DNA of 64,000 nt, taken from the NCBI RefSeq assembly GCF_003991905.1, contig NZ_RSCL01000008.1, positions 1 through 64,000 of the forward strand, read 5' to 3'. Shown here piece after piece: positions 18,111 through 27,910 of this stretch. The notes under the pieces are model-generated. The model saw only the letters and a program-made list of their open reading frames with translations. It had not been told where the DNA came from and made no database searches. Every line of letters begins with the position of its first letter. Position 1 is the first letter of the stretch. The position numbers and the translations under genes are program-made. This stretch comes from Dulcicalothrix desertica PCC 7102 (lineage in GTDB: Bacteria; Cyanobacteriota; Cyanobacteriia; Cyanobacteriales; Nostocaceae).

Positions 18111-19430
18111 ATGTTTTTACTACCAGAGTCGGCTAAACCTATCAAAATTTTTTTCGCTTATTCTCCTTCTTATCAAGATGAGCAATTAAGAATTGTGTTA
18201 GAAAAACACTTGATGAGATTGGAAGAATTGGATGTTGTGATGGTTTGGTATCAGCATCACAGTGAAAACACATATGAAGATTATGAGAATTCTTACCATT
18301 TGCAAACTGCTGATGTAATCGTATTACTAATTAGTTCGGATTTTTTAGGTTTGATTCAAAATCGAATTGACTGGAATAGTGAAATCGCCAAATTACAAGA
18401 AAAGCATTTTCTTGGTGAGGTTGTTGCTATACCTATACTTTTATATCAAGTTCAGGGATGGCAGAAGCTATTGGGTAATATTGCTCCTCTACCAAAAAAT
18501 GGTATGCCTGTCAAGAGTTGGCAAAATCCTGATGCTGCTTTAGCTGATATATCTCAAGGTATCGAAGCAACTGTAGTAGAAATAAAAAAATATCAGCAGC
18601 GTTTACAAGAATATAGATATAGTTACGGCGCCGCAATCGTTCAAGAATATCCACTGCGAGCGAAAGCTTTAAATAATTTAAACGATATAAAGAATTACTT
18701 GGGTATAAAAAATCAAGATGCCGACTTAGTACAGCAGGAAGTAACTGCCCAAGCTCAACGTGAATACAAGCAAAAATTAATACAGTATAAAAAAGAATTA
18801 GATTATTTTAAACGCAGTAAAAAAGGTATTACAGAACAAGACCGTCAAAAGTTACAGTCTCTTCAAAAATTTTTATGTTTACAGCCAGATGATATTGCTT
18901 TGTTTGAACAAAAAACTCTCACAGCTAAAACTTCAAAGATTTTAGCTGCATTGACAAGAAACTCTAAGTATGTAAATCAAACTGCTTTAATCTGGATTTT
19001 AGTTTTTACGGCTGCAACAGTAGTGATTTTTATTAGAGCATCTAACGCTAAGTCATATGAAAGATTATTAACACAGGCACAAACTAAGTTTGAACAAGGC
19101 GCCTATCAAGACTCAGTTAAAATTTATACTAGTGCTATTAAGTTAGACCCGCAAAATATTGATGCCTATATTGAACGTGGCAACGCTCACTCTTACCTCA
19201 AAAATTACCAAGCTGCTATTGCCGATTATACAAAAGCAATTGGTATTTCTTCCAAGTCGGCTGTTGCTCATATAAATCGCGCAGTCGTAAATTGTACTTT
19301 AGGCAATAAGCAAAATGCTATCCAAGATTATCAACGCGCGGTAGACATATACACACAGCTTGGCAAAAAAAATGAAAGCAACCAAGCCGTTGAGAGGTTA
19401 AATAATCTTCAGACATGTTTACCAAAATAA
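18111..19430 (+). CDS. TIR domain-TM-TPR protein
   Basis: This 439-residue protein has three parts. Residues about 11-150 form a TIR domain (IKIFFAYSPSYQDEQLR, then ADVIVLLISSDFL); the likely catalytic glutamate is Glu91 in DWNSEIAKL. A long charged helical region (about 175-285) precedes one membrane segment (about 287-310, ILVFTAATVVIFIRA). The C-terminus holds about three TPR repeats (315-435). TIR domains either scaffold signalling or hydrolyse NAD+ in immune effectors. The TIR part would face one side of the membrane and the TPR part the other. No partner gene adjoins. NADase activity is inferred. Confidence 0.82.
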   Translation: MFLLPESAKPIKIFFAYSPSYQDEQLRIVLEKHLMRLEELDVVMVWYQHHSENTYEDYENSYHLQTADVIVLLISSDFLGLIQNRIDWNSEIAKLQEKHFLGEVVAIPILLYQVQGWQKLLGNIAPLPKNGMPVKSWQNPDAALADISQGIEATVVEIKKYQQRLQEYRYSYGAAIVQEYPLRAKALNNLNDIKNYLGIKNQDADLVQQEVTAQAQREYKQKLIQYKKELDYFKRSKKGITEQDRQKLQSLQKFLCLQPDDIALFEQKTLTAKTSKILAALTRNSKYVNQTALIWILVFTAATVVIFIRASNAKSYERLLTQAQTKFEQGAYQDSVKIYTSAIKLDPQNIDAYIERGNAHSYLKNYQAAIADYTKAIGISSKSAVAHINRAVVNCTLGNKQNAIQDYQRAVDIYTQLGKKNESNQAVERLNNLQTCLPK

Positions 19431-19681
19431 ACACTGTTAACGCATGTACATATAGTTATATAAATCACATTAAGTATATCTTAAGGTAGATAAAAATCTG
19501 GCTTTTTTGTATACAGGGCTACTAAAAACGATTATTTAGCAAGAAAATAAAAATAATATTACCAAAAAAAGGAAATATTGTGATGTACATCACTTGGAAA
19601 CAGTGATTTGATTTTGATAAATTGACCACGTTGGAGTTTTAAATCTTGCCTTAGTTCCCTATTATCAAAAAAACCGAACAG

Positions 19682-20641
19682 ATGAATAATACTAAGCTGT
19701 GGTCAGTTGTTGCTTTATCAACTACTGTTTTAGGAATACCCTCGGTTGCTAGTGCTACAACGGCTAAAAAAACCTCTCCCCAATTGCCACCGTCGGGTGA
19801 TACAACAACAGGAGAATCATCTGCAACCGCAAAACCAGGTACACCTACTACAGTTACTCAAGTCCACGCACACCAAATCGCAGGTCGTCAAGCAGCAACC
19901 TTATACGTTCGCAGTATTCCTGTATTAACTTTTGTTGGTGAAGAAACAAATCCCGTTGAAAGAGCAAATACAATTGCAGCCAAAATTAATCAATTAGTCG
20001 CTTCTAATGTTGACGCAAATCAAATTACAGCTAGTTGGACAAAAGACGGACAAAGCATCAAAGTCAACGGTGAAGAACTAATAAAAATTGATGCTAGCAC
20101 AATATTACCAGACACAACTAATAATTTAGCCCAAGACACATTACAAGCTACTAATCGTTTACGAAGACTTCTTGGTGGCGCCCAACCTTTAAATCAACCA
20201 ACCATTGCGCGACAAGAAAAGACCCAACCACAGCAACCCACAGCTAAAAAGCCACAAGCAACTAAGCAACAACCTATAGCTAAAAAGCCACAAGTAACTA
20301 AGCAACAGCCCGTAGCTAAAAAGCCACAGCAAACTACAAATGCTAGAGTCACAGCAACAAAGAGTGGTACAGCTTCTTATTACGGCTATGGAGATTCAAC
20401 TCGTACCGCAAATGGCGAAAGATTCAATCCTCAGGACTTAACAGCAGCACATCGCACTCTACCTTTTGGTACCCGCGTTCGTGTTACTAATAATTGGAAT
20501 GGTCGTTCTGTAATAGTAAGAATAAATGACCGTGGTCCATTCATCCGTGGTCGCATCATTGACGTTTCACTCGGCGCCGCAAAACAACTGGGTATGATTA
20601 GCAGCGGTATCGCATCAGTAAAAGTAGAAGTTCTAGATTAA
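19682..20641 (+). CDS. RlpA-family septal ring lytic transglycosylase
   Basis: This 319-residue secreted protein has a signal peptide (1-28, ending VASATTA), a Thr/Ser-rich linker, a conserved domain about 55-145, a repetitive basic linker (KKPQATKQQ-type repeats about 185-220) and a C-terminal double-psi beta barrel (228-319). The barrel shows [30 protein letters not shown] and INDRGPF, including the catalytic Asp. RlpA cleaves glycan strands lacking stem peptides. There is no SPOR domain, unlike the proteobacterial form, which is usual for cyanobacterial homologues. Confidence 0.9.
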   Translation: MNNTKLWSVVALSTTVLGIPSVASATTAKKTSPQLPPSGDTTTGESSATAKPGTPTTVTQVHAHQIAGRQAATLYVRSIPVLTFVGEETNPVERANTIAAKINQLVASNVDANQITASWTKDGQSIKVNGEELIKIDASTILPDTTNNLAQDTLQATNRLRRLLGGAQPLNQPTIARQEKTQPQQPTAKKPQATKQQPIAKKPQVTKQQPVAKKPQQTTNARVTATKSGTASYYGYGDSTRTANGERFNPQDLTAAHRTLPFGTRVRVTNNWNGRSVIVRINDRGPFIRGRIIDVSLGAAKQLGMISSGIASVKVEVLD

Positions 20642-20671
20642 TAAAACATTTTCAAAATTAAATCATCAATC

Positions 20672-20698
20672 TTGTGGAACAGGCATCCTTGCCTGTTT
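20672..20698. repeat. Dispersed element, single arm
   Basis: CTTGTGGAACAGGCATCCTTGCCTGT is one arm of the family seen at 6580, 16172, 44230 and 60124. The short internal palindrome AGGCATCCTTGCCT can form a hairpin. It follows the rlpA-type stop by 30 bp and may terminate it. Confidence 0.8.
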
Positions 20699-20719
20699 AT
20701 TTTTTTATTAAACAAAATC

Positions 20720-20935
20720 TCAGCCTTTTTATATAGCTACAGTTCAAAACAACTACTCCTGGTGGCTGATGGCGCCCGAATTTTAAAGTTTGAATATATA
20801 AATAGCGACACAAACAATTTACAAACCCTACAAAAACGCTTTTATTATCCTGTGCGTGGAATGGATGCTTGCTGGGATGGTAAAAGCTGTTTGTTTGCTG
20901 GTTGCAAAACACTGTATTTATACCTTGATTCGTAA
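20720..20935 (+). pseudogene. Possible gene remnant before the catalase
   Basis: An open frame here reads peptide such as LLLVADGARILKFEYINSD and RFYYPVRGMDACWDG, which looks protein-like, but its only upstream ATG lies in the dispersed repeat. No ribosome-binding site is present. I read it as a decayed gene fragment or chance frame rather than a functional gene. Confidence 0.25.
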
Positions 20936-20943
20936 ACGGACTA

Positions 20944-23079
20944 GTGAACAAAGATTCTATGAGCGAACATACCAACGAACAAAGCAAAAATCAGGATTTA
21001 GAACAGTTCCGCAAAGAGCCAGGAGAATTATTAACGACTAACGAAGGCGTAAAAGTCAATAATACCAATGACTCACTCAAAACAGGTACACGCGGTCCAA
21101 GCCTGCTCGAAGATTTTCATTTACTAGAGAAAAATGCTCACTTTAACCGCGAGCGGATTCCTGAGCGCGTTGTTCATGCTCGTGGTGTTGGCGCCCACGG
21201 TTATTTTCAACCATACGAATCACTTAAAGAATTAACAAAGGCAAAGTTCCTTCAAGACCCTTCAGTAAAAACTCCTGTTTTTGTGCGGTTCTCAACTGTG
21301 GCTGGGTTCCGGGGTTCGGCGGATGCAGTACGTGATGTACGTGGATTTGCCGTTAAGTTTTACACAGAAGATGGAAACTATGACTTGGTAGGAAATAATA
21401 TCCCCGTCTTCTTTATTCAAGATGCGATGAAGTTTCCAGACTTAATTCACGCAGTTAAGCCTGAACCTCATAACGAAATGCCCCAAGCTTCGACGGCACA
21501 CGATAACTTTTGGGATTTTGTGTCATTGATGCCAGAATCGATGCACATGATAATGTGGGTATTATCCGACCGTACCATCCCTCGCAGTTATCGAATGATG
21601 CAGGGTTTCGGTATTCACACATTTCGCTTTGTCAACGAACAAGGTAAAGCGCGGTTCGTTAAATTCCATTGGAAACCATTGCTCGGTATACATTCAATGG
21701 TGTTCGATGAAATTCAAACATTAGGTGGTAAAGACCCTGACTTCCACCGTCGCGATTTGTTAGAAGCTATTGAAATGGGTGATTATCCAGAGTATGAGCT
21801 TGGTGTGCAAATTGTTGAAGAAGAAGACGAATTTAAATTTGACTTCGATATCCTCGACTCAACAAAAATAATTCCCGAAGAGTTAGTACCCATTAAACCA
21901 ATAGGTAAAATGGTACTCAACCGCGTCCCCGATAACTTCTTTGCCGAAACCGAGCAAGTCGCATTCCAACCTACAAATGTAGTACCAGGAATTGATTTTT
22001 CTGATGACCCATTATTACAAGGTCGGATATTTGCCTACCCAGATACACAAAGACATCGTTTAGGAACAGCTAACTTTGAAAGTTTGCCCATCAATAGACC
22101 TGTGTGTCCGGTTCATAACGACCAACGTGATGGCTTCTCGCAATACAATATCTACACTTCCAAGGTAAACTACTCTCCCAATTCACTCGGTGGTGGTTGT
22201 CCAATGGCATCACCCGAAAATATGGGCGCCTTTGTACATTACGCTGAAAAGTTAGGTGGTAGAAAAGTTCGCGAACGTAGCGAAAGCTTTAGCGACCATT
22301 TCTCGCAAGCAACACTATTTTTAAATAGTATGTCGAAAGCTGAGAAAGAGCATTTAGTTAAAGCTGCCCACTTCGAGTTAGGCAAGGTGATGAACAAAGA
22401 GGTCAAAGAACGTGTAGTTGGTTTATTTAACCACATTGACCATGAGTTTGCTACTTTAGTTGCCGCAGGATTAGGTTTAGAGGCGCCTGCCAAAGAACTA
22501 ATTCCTAATCATGGTAAGAGTTCTCCTGCTTTGAGCATGGAAAATCAGCCTAAAGACTCAATTAAAACTCGTCAAATTGCCGTTTTAGCTGCTGATGGTG
22601 TTGATGCCGCTCAATTAATGGTTATAAAAAAAGCTCTTGAAGCTGAAGGCGCCTTAACAAGAATTGTCTCCAAGTTTGGCGGTAAGATAAAGGGAACAGA
22701 CGGTAAAGAAATTGACGTAGAAAGAACTTTCCTTACTAGTGCTTCTGTAATGTTTGATGCTATTTACATTCCTGGTGGAGAGAAAAGCATAGCAACTCTC
22801 AAAATGGATAATGATGTAAGCGAATTTATTTACTCAGCATTCAAACATTGTAAAGCCATAGCTGCAACTGGCGAAGGTGTAGATTTAATTGCAGCAGCTA
22901 ACATCAAGGATATAAAACTAGCTGACGCAGAAAAATCAGTATCAGACAAAGGTGTTATTACTAGCCGTAATGCATCTGATGTCAAACAAATTGTCCAAGA
23001 CTTTGTAAAAGCTATTGCACAGCACCGTCACTGGATAAGAGAAGAGAAAAAAGAAACTAAGCAAATGATACCTGCTTAG
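20944..23079 (+). CDS. katE: Large-subunit catalase (HPII/KatE type)
   Basis: This 711-residue haem catalase dismutates hydrogen peroxide. The distal His78 (VVHARGVGAHG), Asn151 (VGNNIPVFF) and proximal haem ligand Tyr365 (RIFAYPDTQRHR) are all present. A C-terminal DJ-1/GATase-like domain (about 535-690) is as in E. coli HPII, and its nucleophile position reads AATGEG, with Thr in place of Cys, so it is structural. I use the GTG at 20944; an in-frame ATG at 20959 is an alternative that removes five residues. A good terminator follows at 23106. Confidence 0.92.
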   Translation: MNKDSMSEHTNEQSKNQDLEQFRKEPGELLTTNEGVKVNNTNDSLKTGTRGPSLLEDFHLLEKNAHFNRERIPERVVHARGVGAHGYFQPYESLKELTKAKFLQDPSVKTPVFVRFSTVAGFRGSADAVRDVRGFAVKFYTEDGNYDLVGNNIPVFFIQDAMKFPDLIHAVKPEPHNEMPQASTAHDNFWDFVSLMPESMHMIMWVLSDRTIPRSYRMMQGFGIHTFRFVNEQGKARFVKFHWKPLLGIHSMVFDEIQTLGGKDPDFHRRDLLEAIEMGDYPEYELGVQIVEEEDEFKFDFDILDSTKIIPEELVPIKPIGKMVLNRVPDNFFAETEQVAFQPTNVVPGIDFSDDPLLQGRIFAYPDTQRHRLGTANFESLPINRPVCPVHNDQRDGFSQYNIYTSKVNYSPNSLGGGCPMASPENMGAFVHYAEKLGGRKVRERSESFSDHFSQATLFLNSMSKAEKEHLVKAAHFELGKVMNKEVKERVVGLFNHIDHEFATLVAAGLGLEAPAKELIPNHGKSSPALSMENQPKDSIKTRQIAVLAADGVDAAQLMVIKKALEAEGALTRIVSKFGGKIKGTDGKEIDVERTFLTSASVMFDAIYIPGGEKSIATLKMDNDVSEFIYSAFKHCKAIAATGEGVDLIAAANIKDIKLADAEKSVSDKGVITSRNASDVKQIVQDFVKAIAQHRHWIREEKKETKQMIPA

Positions 23080-23105
23080 AAAGCATACTTAGATGATTTA
23101 TATTT

Positions 23106-23137
23106 CCGATTTCTCTTGAAATCGGGAATTTTCTTTT
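23106..23137 (+). terminator. Terminator after the catalase gene
   Basis: CCGATTTC (23106-23113) pairs with GAAATCGG (23118-23125) around a TCTT loop, and a T-rich tract follows. It starts 26 bp after the stop codon. Confidence 0.85.
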
Positions 23138-23272
23138 TATATAACTTGTATAAATAGAAATATAGCCAATGTTCATCTCAAGATTTATTAACCAAGTATA
23201 TTATTATATTTAACTGGTTAGAGAATAAAAACTAGGTGACAAAAAACCAGGCTCTGTATCTCTACAAGTTCA

Positions 23273-24244
23273 ATGACGAAAAATCCTTTCGACCAATTCT
23301 CAAAGCAGTTTTTTAAAGAATGTTTATCACCTTTAGGCGAAGTGAAAATCAGTGAAGAAATTCCTGGTGAGCCAAAATTCGTTGATATTTGGTTTATTCC
23401 ATCAATTCAACCTAGCGCTGAGATTTTGTCAGATTTGGGTATTTTAGCCCGAATTGCTCAAACTCCCTGTTTGTTAGAGCCATTTCGCAATCAACCCGCA
23501 GATGAAGAAATTCGTAGTTGTCTCGGCAAGTTAGTCCATTTAGAGGCTGAACTGCGACGTGAAGCAAAACGAGATGAGGATAAGCTATCTTACGATGAGC
23601 TTCCACGCTTATGGATTATCACAAGCACCTGTTCGGATGAGGCGTTATATGATTTTCCTGTTTACAGAGACTCTTCTTGGCCAGACGGTATATATTTCTC
23701 AAGAAAAACACTTCTAACTCGAATTGTCGCGATTAATAGATTACCACGTACCCCTGAAACGCTTTGGTTGAGAATTTTGGGTAAAGGCTTAATACAAAAA
23801 CAAGCTGCCGATGAGGTAGTCGCTTTACCAAAAGGAAACCCCAAGCGTTCCAAAATTTTAAACCTACTCTATACTTGGAAGATTAACATGGAAGTAAGCA
23901 CAGAGATTGACGATATTGAAGATAGGGAAGAAATAATGATGAACTTATCACAAGCTTACTTAGAGTGGGAACAAGAAACTGTAGAGCGCGGTAAGGAGAT
24001 TGGTAAGGAGATTGGTAAGGAGATTGGTAAGGAGATTGGTAAGGAGATTGGTAAGGAGATTGGTAAGGAGCAAGAGCGGCGCCAGGTTATAGAAAACTTG
24101 CTAACTGTCCGCTTTGGTTCGTTAGACCCAGAACTCCAAGCAATTATTCCATCTGTCTTAACACTATCTCCATCTGAATTTACTCCTATTTTATTGCAAT
24201 TATCTCGCGAAGAATTAATAGCTAGATTCGCTATGCAAAACTAA
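23273..24244 (+). CDS. PD-(D/E)XK-like cyanobacterial protein with GKEI repeats
   Basis: This 323-residue protein belongs to the large cyanobacterial set of Rpn/transposase-like or DUF4351-type proteins. The N-terminus KNPFDQFSKQFFKECLSPLG and FVDIWFIPS resemble the PD-(D/E)XK nuclease fold. Six perfect 12-bp repeats encode GKEIGKEI runs (residues about 240-265), followed by a typical C-terminal helical part ending LSREELIARF. Such proteins are often annotated wrongly as flagellar assembly proteins because of the repeats. It lies between the katE terminator and a convergent gene. Nuclease activity is not proven and catalytic residues are not clearly seen. Confidence 0.65.
   Translation: MTKNPFDQFSKQFFKECLSPLGEVKISEEIPGEPKFVDIWFIPSIQPSAEILSDLGILARIAQTPCLLEPFRNQPADEEIRSCLGKLVHLEAELRREAKRDEDKLSYDELPRLWIITSTCSDEALYDFPVYRDSSWPDGIYFSRKTLLTRIVAINRLPRTPETLWLRILGKGLIQKQAADEVVALPKGNPKRSKILNLLYTWKINMEVSTEIDDIEDREEIMMNLSQAYLEWEQETVERGKEIGKEIGKEIGKEIGKEIGKEIGKEQERRQVIENLLTVRFGSLDPELQAIIPSVLTLSPSEFTPILLQLSREELIARFAMQN
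23990..24070 (+). repeat. In-frame 12-bp tandem repeat
   Basis: GGTAAGGAGATT is repeated six times (23990-24061) with a partial seventh copy, encoding repeated Gly-Lys-Glu-Ile. Identical copies imply recent slippage and probable length variation between strains. Confidence 0.95.
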
Positions 24245-24264
24245 AAAACCTTATTGTTTCGTAT

Positions 24265-24281
24265 GGTGGGCACTGCCCACC
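24265..24281. terminator. Hairpin between convergent genes
   Basis: GGTGGGC (24265-24271) pairs with GCCCACC (24275-24281), followed by a T-rich run. The two flanking stops converge on it, so it may terminate both genes. Confidence 0.6.
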
Positions 24282-24292
24282 CTACTTTTATT

Positions 24293-25843
24293 TTATTCTT
24301 CAGTTCTCACTGTTGATGCTGGTGGTCTGCCGGTGTTTCTGACGTTTACTGCTTTACCTAATAAATCAAACCAGAACGGCGCCCCCATTGCAATTGCAAT
24401 TCCACTTATTATCCAACCAGGCATTAAAGTAATAATTCTCCATATTGGAAATGGTCTACGCTGTTTGCTTGTCCACGAAAGTTGTCTTTCTAGGTTTGCA
24501 TCACCCCAACCAATAGGTAAAGCAATTTGATTTAATGCTTCGTCGGTTTGACTTCTTAATGTATTAATATCAACGTATCCTAACTGATTACGATTTTGTA
24601 ACACAATTTGTCCGGCATTTTGTGTAATAGTGTCGCGCAATGCCGAATCTTTTGATAATCGACTTATCATATAAAAAGCATCTGCGTTAGTTGCCGCTGC
24701 AATAATTAAGCCAAGTAATAAAGCTACACCTTTTGCATTACGCTTGTATACACCTGACGCACGTTCCATCGAGTTATCAAAATTGTGTTCTATTTCTTGG
24801 CGTAATGCATTTACACCTTGTTGAGTATTATTAATATTAAGCTCTGCGCGTTCTGCTAAATCCTTAATATTATCAGCTATTGATGGAGGTAATCTATCAA
24901 TTATCTTCTCCATTCTTTGCAATACCTGATTATCTTTGTCTTGAAGCGCTGAAGTCAGTTCCTGATATACATCAGTTCCACGTTTAATTGCTTGAGCTAT
25001 TTCTCGAACATTTGGTTTTAAACCTGTTCGTGAAATTGTATTTTCAACCGATGGCATTGAATTATTTTTTAAAAATTGCAATTGCTGCAATGAGTTTGAT
25101 AATCTTTCTTGTGGGAGAGGTGAATTTACTTTTAATGACTCAATAAATCTATCAAAACTAGCAATCATGCTACCAATACTATTATTCAAGTCAAATTTAT
25201 TTTGTTGAAAATTCCAAACAACCTGTTCAAAATCAGCTTGTATTTCTGAGTAACTTTGATACAAAAAATTAAAAAAATCTTCGTTTTCCTCGTTTTCTCC
25301 TACTTGCTCTTGTAATTTAAAAACTACATTCTCAATTTCCGCTAAACGCTGATTTTTAAAATTGTCTAACCGCGTGCTTGAAAGTGACTGTTCAATAGTT
25401 GGAATTTCTAATGTTTCAATTAAACTCGTTGCAAATACGTCTGAAGGAATATATGATGGCCCACTATGCCTACTATCACCAACTTTTTCGTTATTAAATA
25501 CAGTTTGTTTCTTGTCAGATTGAATATTTGTCATTGAACGATAAGTACTTGCCATTGTCCAAGTCAAACGACGTGGTATATTAACAAGGATGCCTTTTGC
25601 TTGTTGATTAATGCTTTGTATTAACGGATTCGCATAAATTTGATTGGCAAGCTCTAAAATTCGTGCTTGTTCTGCATCTTGGGCATTACCCGTCAATAAT
25701 ACTTCAATTGATTTTCTTAAATGTTCAGCACGCCATTGAAAAACTGTTGCAAGTAACTCTTGAATTTCTGATGCCAATAAACTTAATATCAAATATATAA
25801 ATATTAGCCCTATTGAGACATCTAAGATAAATGGTAAATTCAT
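24293..25843 (-). CDS. Large membrane-anchored protein of unknown function
   Basis: This 516-residue protein starts with a membrane segment (VSIGLIFIYLILSLLASEIQ is split here: IGLIFIYLILSLLA), a long charged and helical middle (about 60-370), and two C-terminal membrane segments (about 370-390, GVALLLGLIIAAATN, and about 475-495). I do not recognise the family. I start at the ATG at 25841-25843 because GAGGAGTG lies just upstream; an earlier ATG at 25864 would add seven residues that include this ribosome-binding site. The membrane and coiled-coil arrangement suggests a structural or scaffold role, but nothing decides it. Confidence 0.65.
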   Translation of the reverse strand: MNLPFILDVSIGLIFIYLILSLLASEIQELLATVFQWRAEHLRKSIEVLLTGNAQDAEQARILELANQIYANPLIQSINQQAKGILVNIPRRLTWTMASTYRSMTNIQSDKKQTVFNNEKVGDSRHSGPSYIPSDVFATSLIETLEIPTIEQSLSSTRLDNFKNQRLAEIENVVFKLQEQVGENEENEDFFNFLYQSYSEIQADFEQVVWNFQQNKFDLNNSIGSMIASFDRFIESLKVNSPLPQERLSNSLQQLQFLKNNSMPSVENTISRTGLKPNVREIAQAIKRGTDVYQELTSALQDKDNQVLQRMEKIIDRLPPSIADNIKDLAERAELNINNTQQGVNALRQEIEHNFDNSMERASGVYKRNAKGVALLLGLIIAAATNADAFYMISRLSKDSALRDTITQNAGQIVLQNRNQLGYVDINTLRSQTDEALNQIALPIGWGDANLERQLSWTSKQRRPFPIWRIITLMPGWIISGIAIAMGAPFWFDLLGKAVNVRNTGRPPASTVRTEE

Positions 25844-26178
25844 ATATTTTTCACTCCTCATCATTAGTAAGCAGGGCGAAGCTACCCTACATTTTACGTA
25901 ACTTTACGTTAAAATTAGTGTAAGTATCACCAAATAACGATTAAATAATATAAAATTGTCTTACTCCTTTAATGATTATTTTTAAGCTCCTAGAACGTGA
26001 CACAAATTTAAAAGAAAATTCACAGATTGTCAAAGCGCGTTTTTTCCAATCAAGCAAAGTTGAGATAAATTAAAGCTTGGCAATCCACAACGCTGGTTGC
26101 GAGGGTGGCAACCAACTCTTGCATTAAACCGTCTGTTGTAAATCACTAAATTCTCATGCAAAATAAATATCCTACACT
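25844..26178. other. Intergenic gap with divergent promoters
   Basis: This 335-bp gap separates two divergent genes. It is AT-rich apart from GGTTGCGAGGGTGGCAACC near 26092-26110, an imperfect palindrome. I see no RNA gene. Confidence 0.4.
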
Positions 26179-27813
26179 ATGCCATTCGTAAACTTCATTT
26201 GGGGTCGTCTAGAGAAAAAGTACCGCACGGTTTCAAAACGACCAGACTCGATATGGGTAATTTTATTGCTATTAGCAGCAGTAATCATTTTTACTATTGA
26301 TTTGGGTGACTTGCCGTTACGGGACTGGGACGAGGGTACGGTAGCACAAGTTGCGCGTGAAATATCTGAGGCGCCATTTAATTCATTACGTTGGCTTTAT
26401 CCAACTTTAGGAGGTGTACCGTATCATAATAAACCGCCTTTGATACATATACTTATTGCTAGTTGCTATTCGTTGTGGGGAGTGCATGAGTGGACGGCGC
26501 GTTTGCCTGGTGCAGTTTTAACCGCTGTTTCAGTACCATTACTGTATTTTATTGGGCGTGAGATATTCCATCAACGTACAGCTGCTATTTACAGCGCTCT
26601 AATTTATGTCACTATGCTACCAGTAGTGCGGCATGGACGTTTAGCAATGTTAGACGGCGCCTCGGTATGTTTCTTTTTGGTGATGATGTTGTGCTTGCTG
26701 CGTTCACGTCGAAATCTTCGCTATTGTCTTGGAGTTGGCATTGGGTTGGGGTTAATTTGTCTAACTAAGGGAATACTAGGAGTTTTATTTGCAGCAATTG
26801 CATTTGCCTTTTTATTTTGGGACACTCCCCGACTAATAACCAGCGTTTATATGTGGGTGGGCATTATAATTGGCTGTTTACCTGTAGGGTTATGGTACGC
26901 TGCTCAATGGCTTCACTACGGCAATACTTTTACTAACGTTGGTATGGTTGACCAGTCGCTAAGTCGTATTTGGCAACCTGTAGAAGGACATTCACAACCA
27001 ATTTGGTACTATCCATTAGAAATTGTTAAATATACTCATCCTTGGTTATTATTCTTATTCGCAAGTTTTCGCTTGACTTGGCAAAATCGTAACCTCAGTT
27101 GGGCAAAACTAGTACTTGTATGGAGTTGCTTATATTTAGTTGCTATTTCTATAATGACTACAAAGCTGCCTTGGTACGTTTTTCCTATTTATCCAAGTTT
27201 AGCGCTTGCTCTCGGCGCCAAGGCTGCTGAAATTGAAAGTACACCTTTGTTCTCATCCTATCCACGTCTTTGGGGAACAGGTTTAGGTATTCTTGCTGTT
27301 GTTGCAACGGTCGGCAGTATTTATTACAGCTTTGCAAAACCAGTACACCCCGACTTACAGTTAATATTTGCCGCAGTCGCAGGTACTATGGCATTGGGCG
27401 CCATTCTAACAGAGAGAGGTGACGCACAATTTTTAAAGGTATTACTTTGGGGAACTTATATTTCGCTGCTGTTATTTGTAAAATCCAATTACTGGGTGTG
27501 GGAACTCAATGAAAACTATCCAGTTAAACCAGTTGCCCAAATGATTCAACGCGCAGTAAATCCTACAGGCAAAATTTACAGTTTTTCACCTTACCATCGT
27601 CCATCACTCGATTTTTACAGTAATAGGGTTATACCTGCCACTAATCAGCCAAACGTGATTGAACAATATTGGCGCCAAAATGGACAACCATACGTATTAC
27701 TCGAAGAATCTGACAAAGCAAAACTCAAGCTAGATGCTGCAGAAATTGTTGCGCGCACTAAAGCTGGCAATCAAGTATTTGTACTAATTACTAAAAGTAC
27801 TAGTAGAATTTAA
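26179..27813 (+). CDS. GT39/ArnT-like membrane glycosyltransferase
   Basis: This 544-residue polytopic protein is a GT-C fold glycosyltransferase of the PMT/ArnT group. After a first membrane segment (about 27-42) the first periplasmic loop has the acidic RDWDEGTVAQ motif (Asp49, Asp51, Glu52), the catalytic region of the family. About ten further membrane segments and a soluble C-terminal domain follow. Such enzymes move a sugar from a polyprenyl-phosphate donor onto lipid or protein on the outer face. The acceptor is unknown. The gene stands alone; start ATG at 26179 lacks a strong site. Confidence 0.85.
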   Translation: MPFVNFIWGRLEKKYRTVSKRPDSIWVILLLLAAVIIFTIDLGDLPLRDWDEGTVAQVAREISEAPFNSLRWLYPTLGGVPYHNKPPLIHILIASCYSLWGVHEWTARLPGAVLTAVSVPLLYFIGREIFHQRTAAIYSALIYVTMLPVVRHGRLAMLDGASVCFFLVMMLCLLRSRRNLRYCLGVGIGLGLICLTKGILGVLFAAIAFAFLFWDTPRLITSVYMWVGIIIGCLPVGLWYAAQWLHYGNTFTNVGMVDQSLSRIWQPVEGHSQPIWYYPLEIVKYTHPWLLFLFASFRLTWQNRNLSWAKLVLVWSCLYLVAISIMTTKLPWYVFPIYPSLALALGAKAAEIESTPLFSSYPRLWGTGLGILAVVATVGSIYYSFAKPVHPDLQLIFAAVAGTMALGAILTERGDAQFLKVLLWGTYISLLLFVKSNYWVWELNENYPVKPVAQMIQRAVNPTGKIYSFSPYHRPSLDFYSNRVIPATNQPNVIEQYWRQNGQPYVLLEESDKAKLKLDAAEIVARTKAGNQVFVLITKSTSRI

Positions 27814-27910
27814 GATTGCGTTATTGCTAGATAAAATCAATTATCAATTTCAAAATAATAAGTGCGGATAGTTTATTATTGGATTAATGACTATCCGTTA
27901 AATTCATAAT

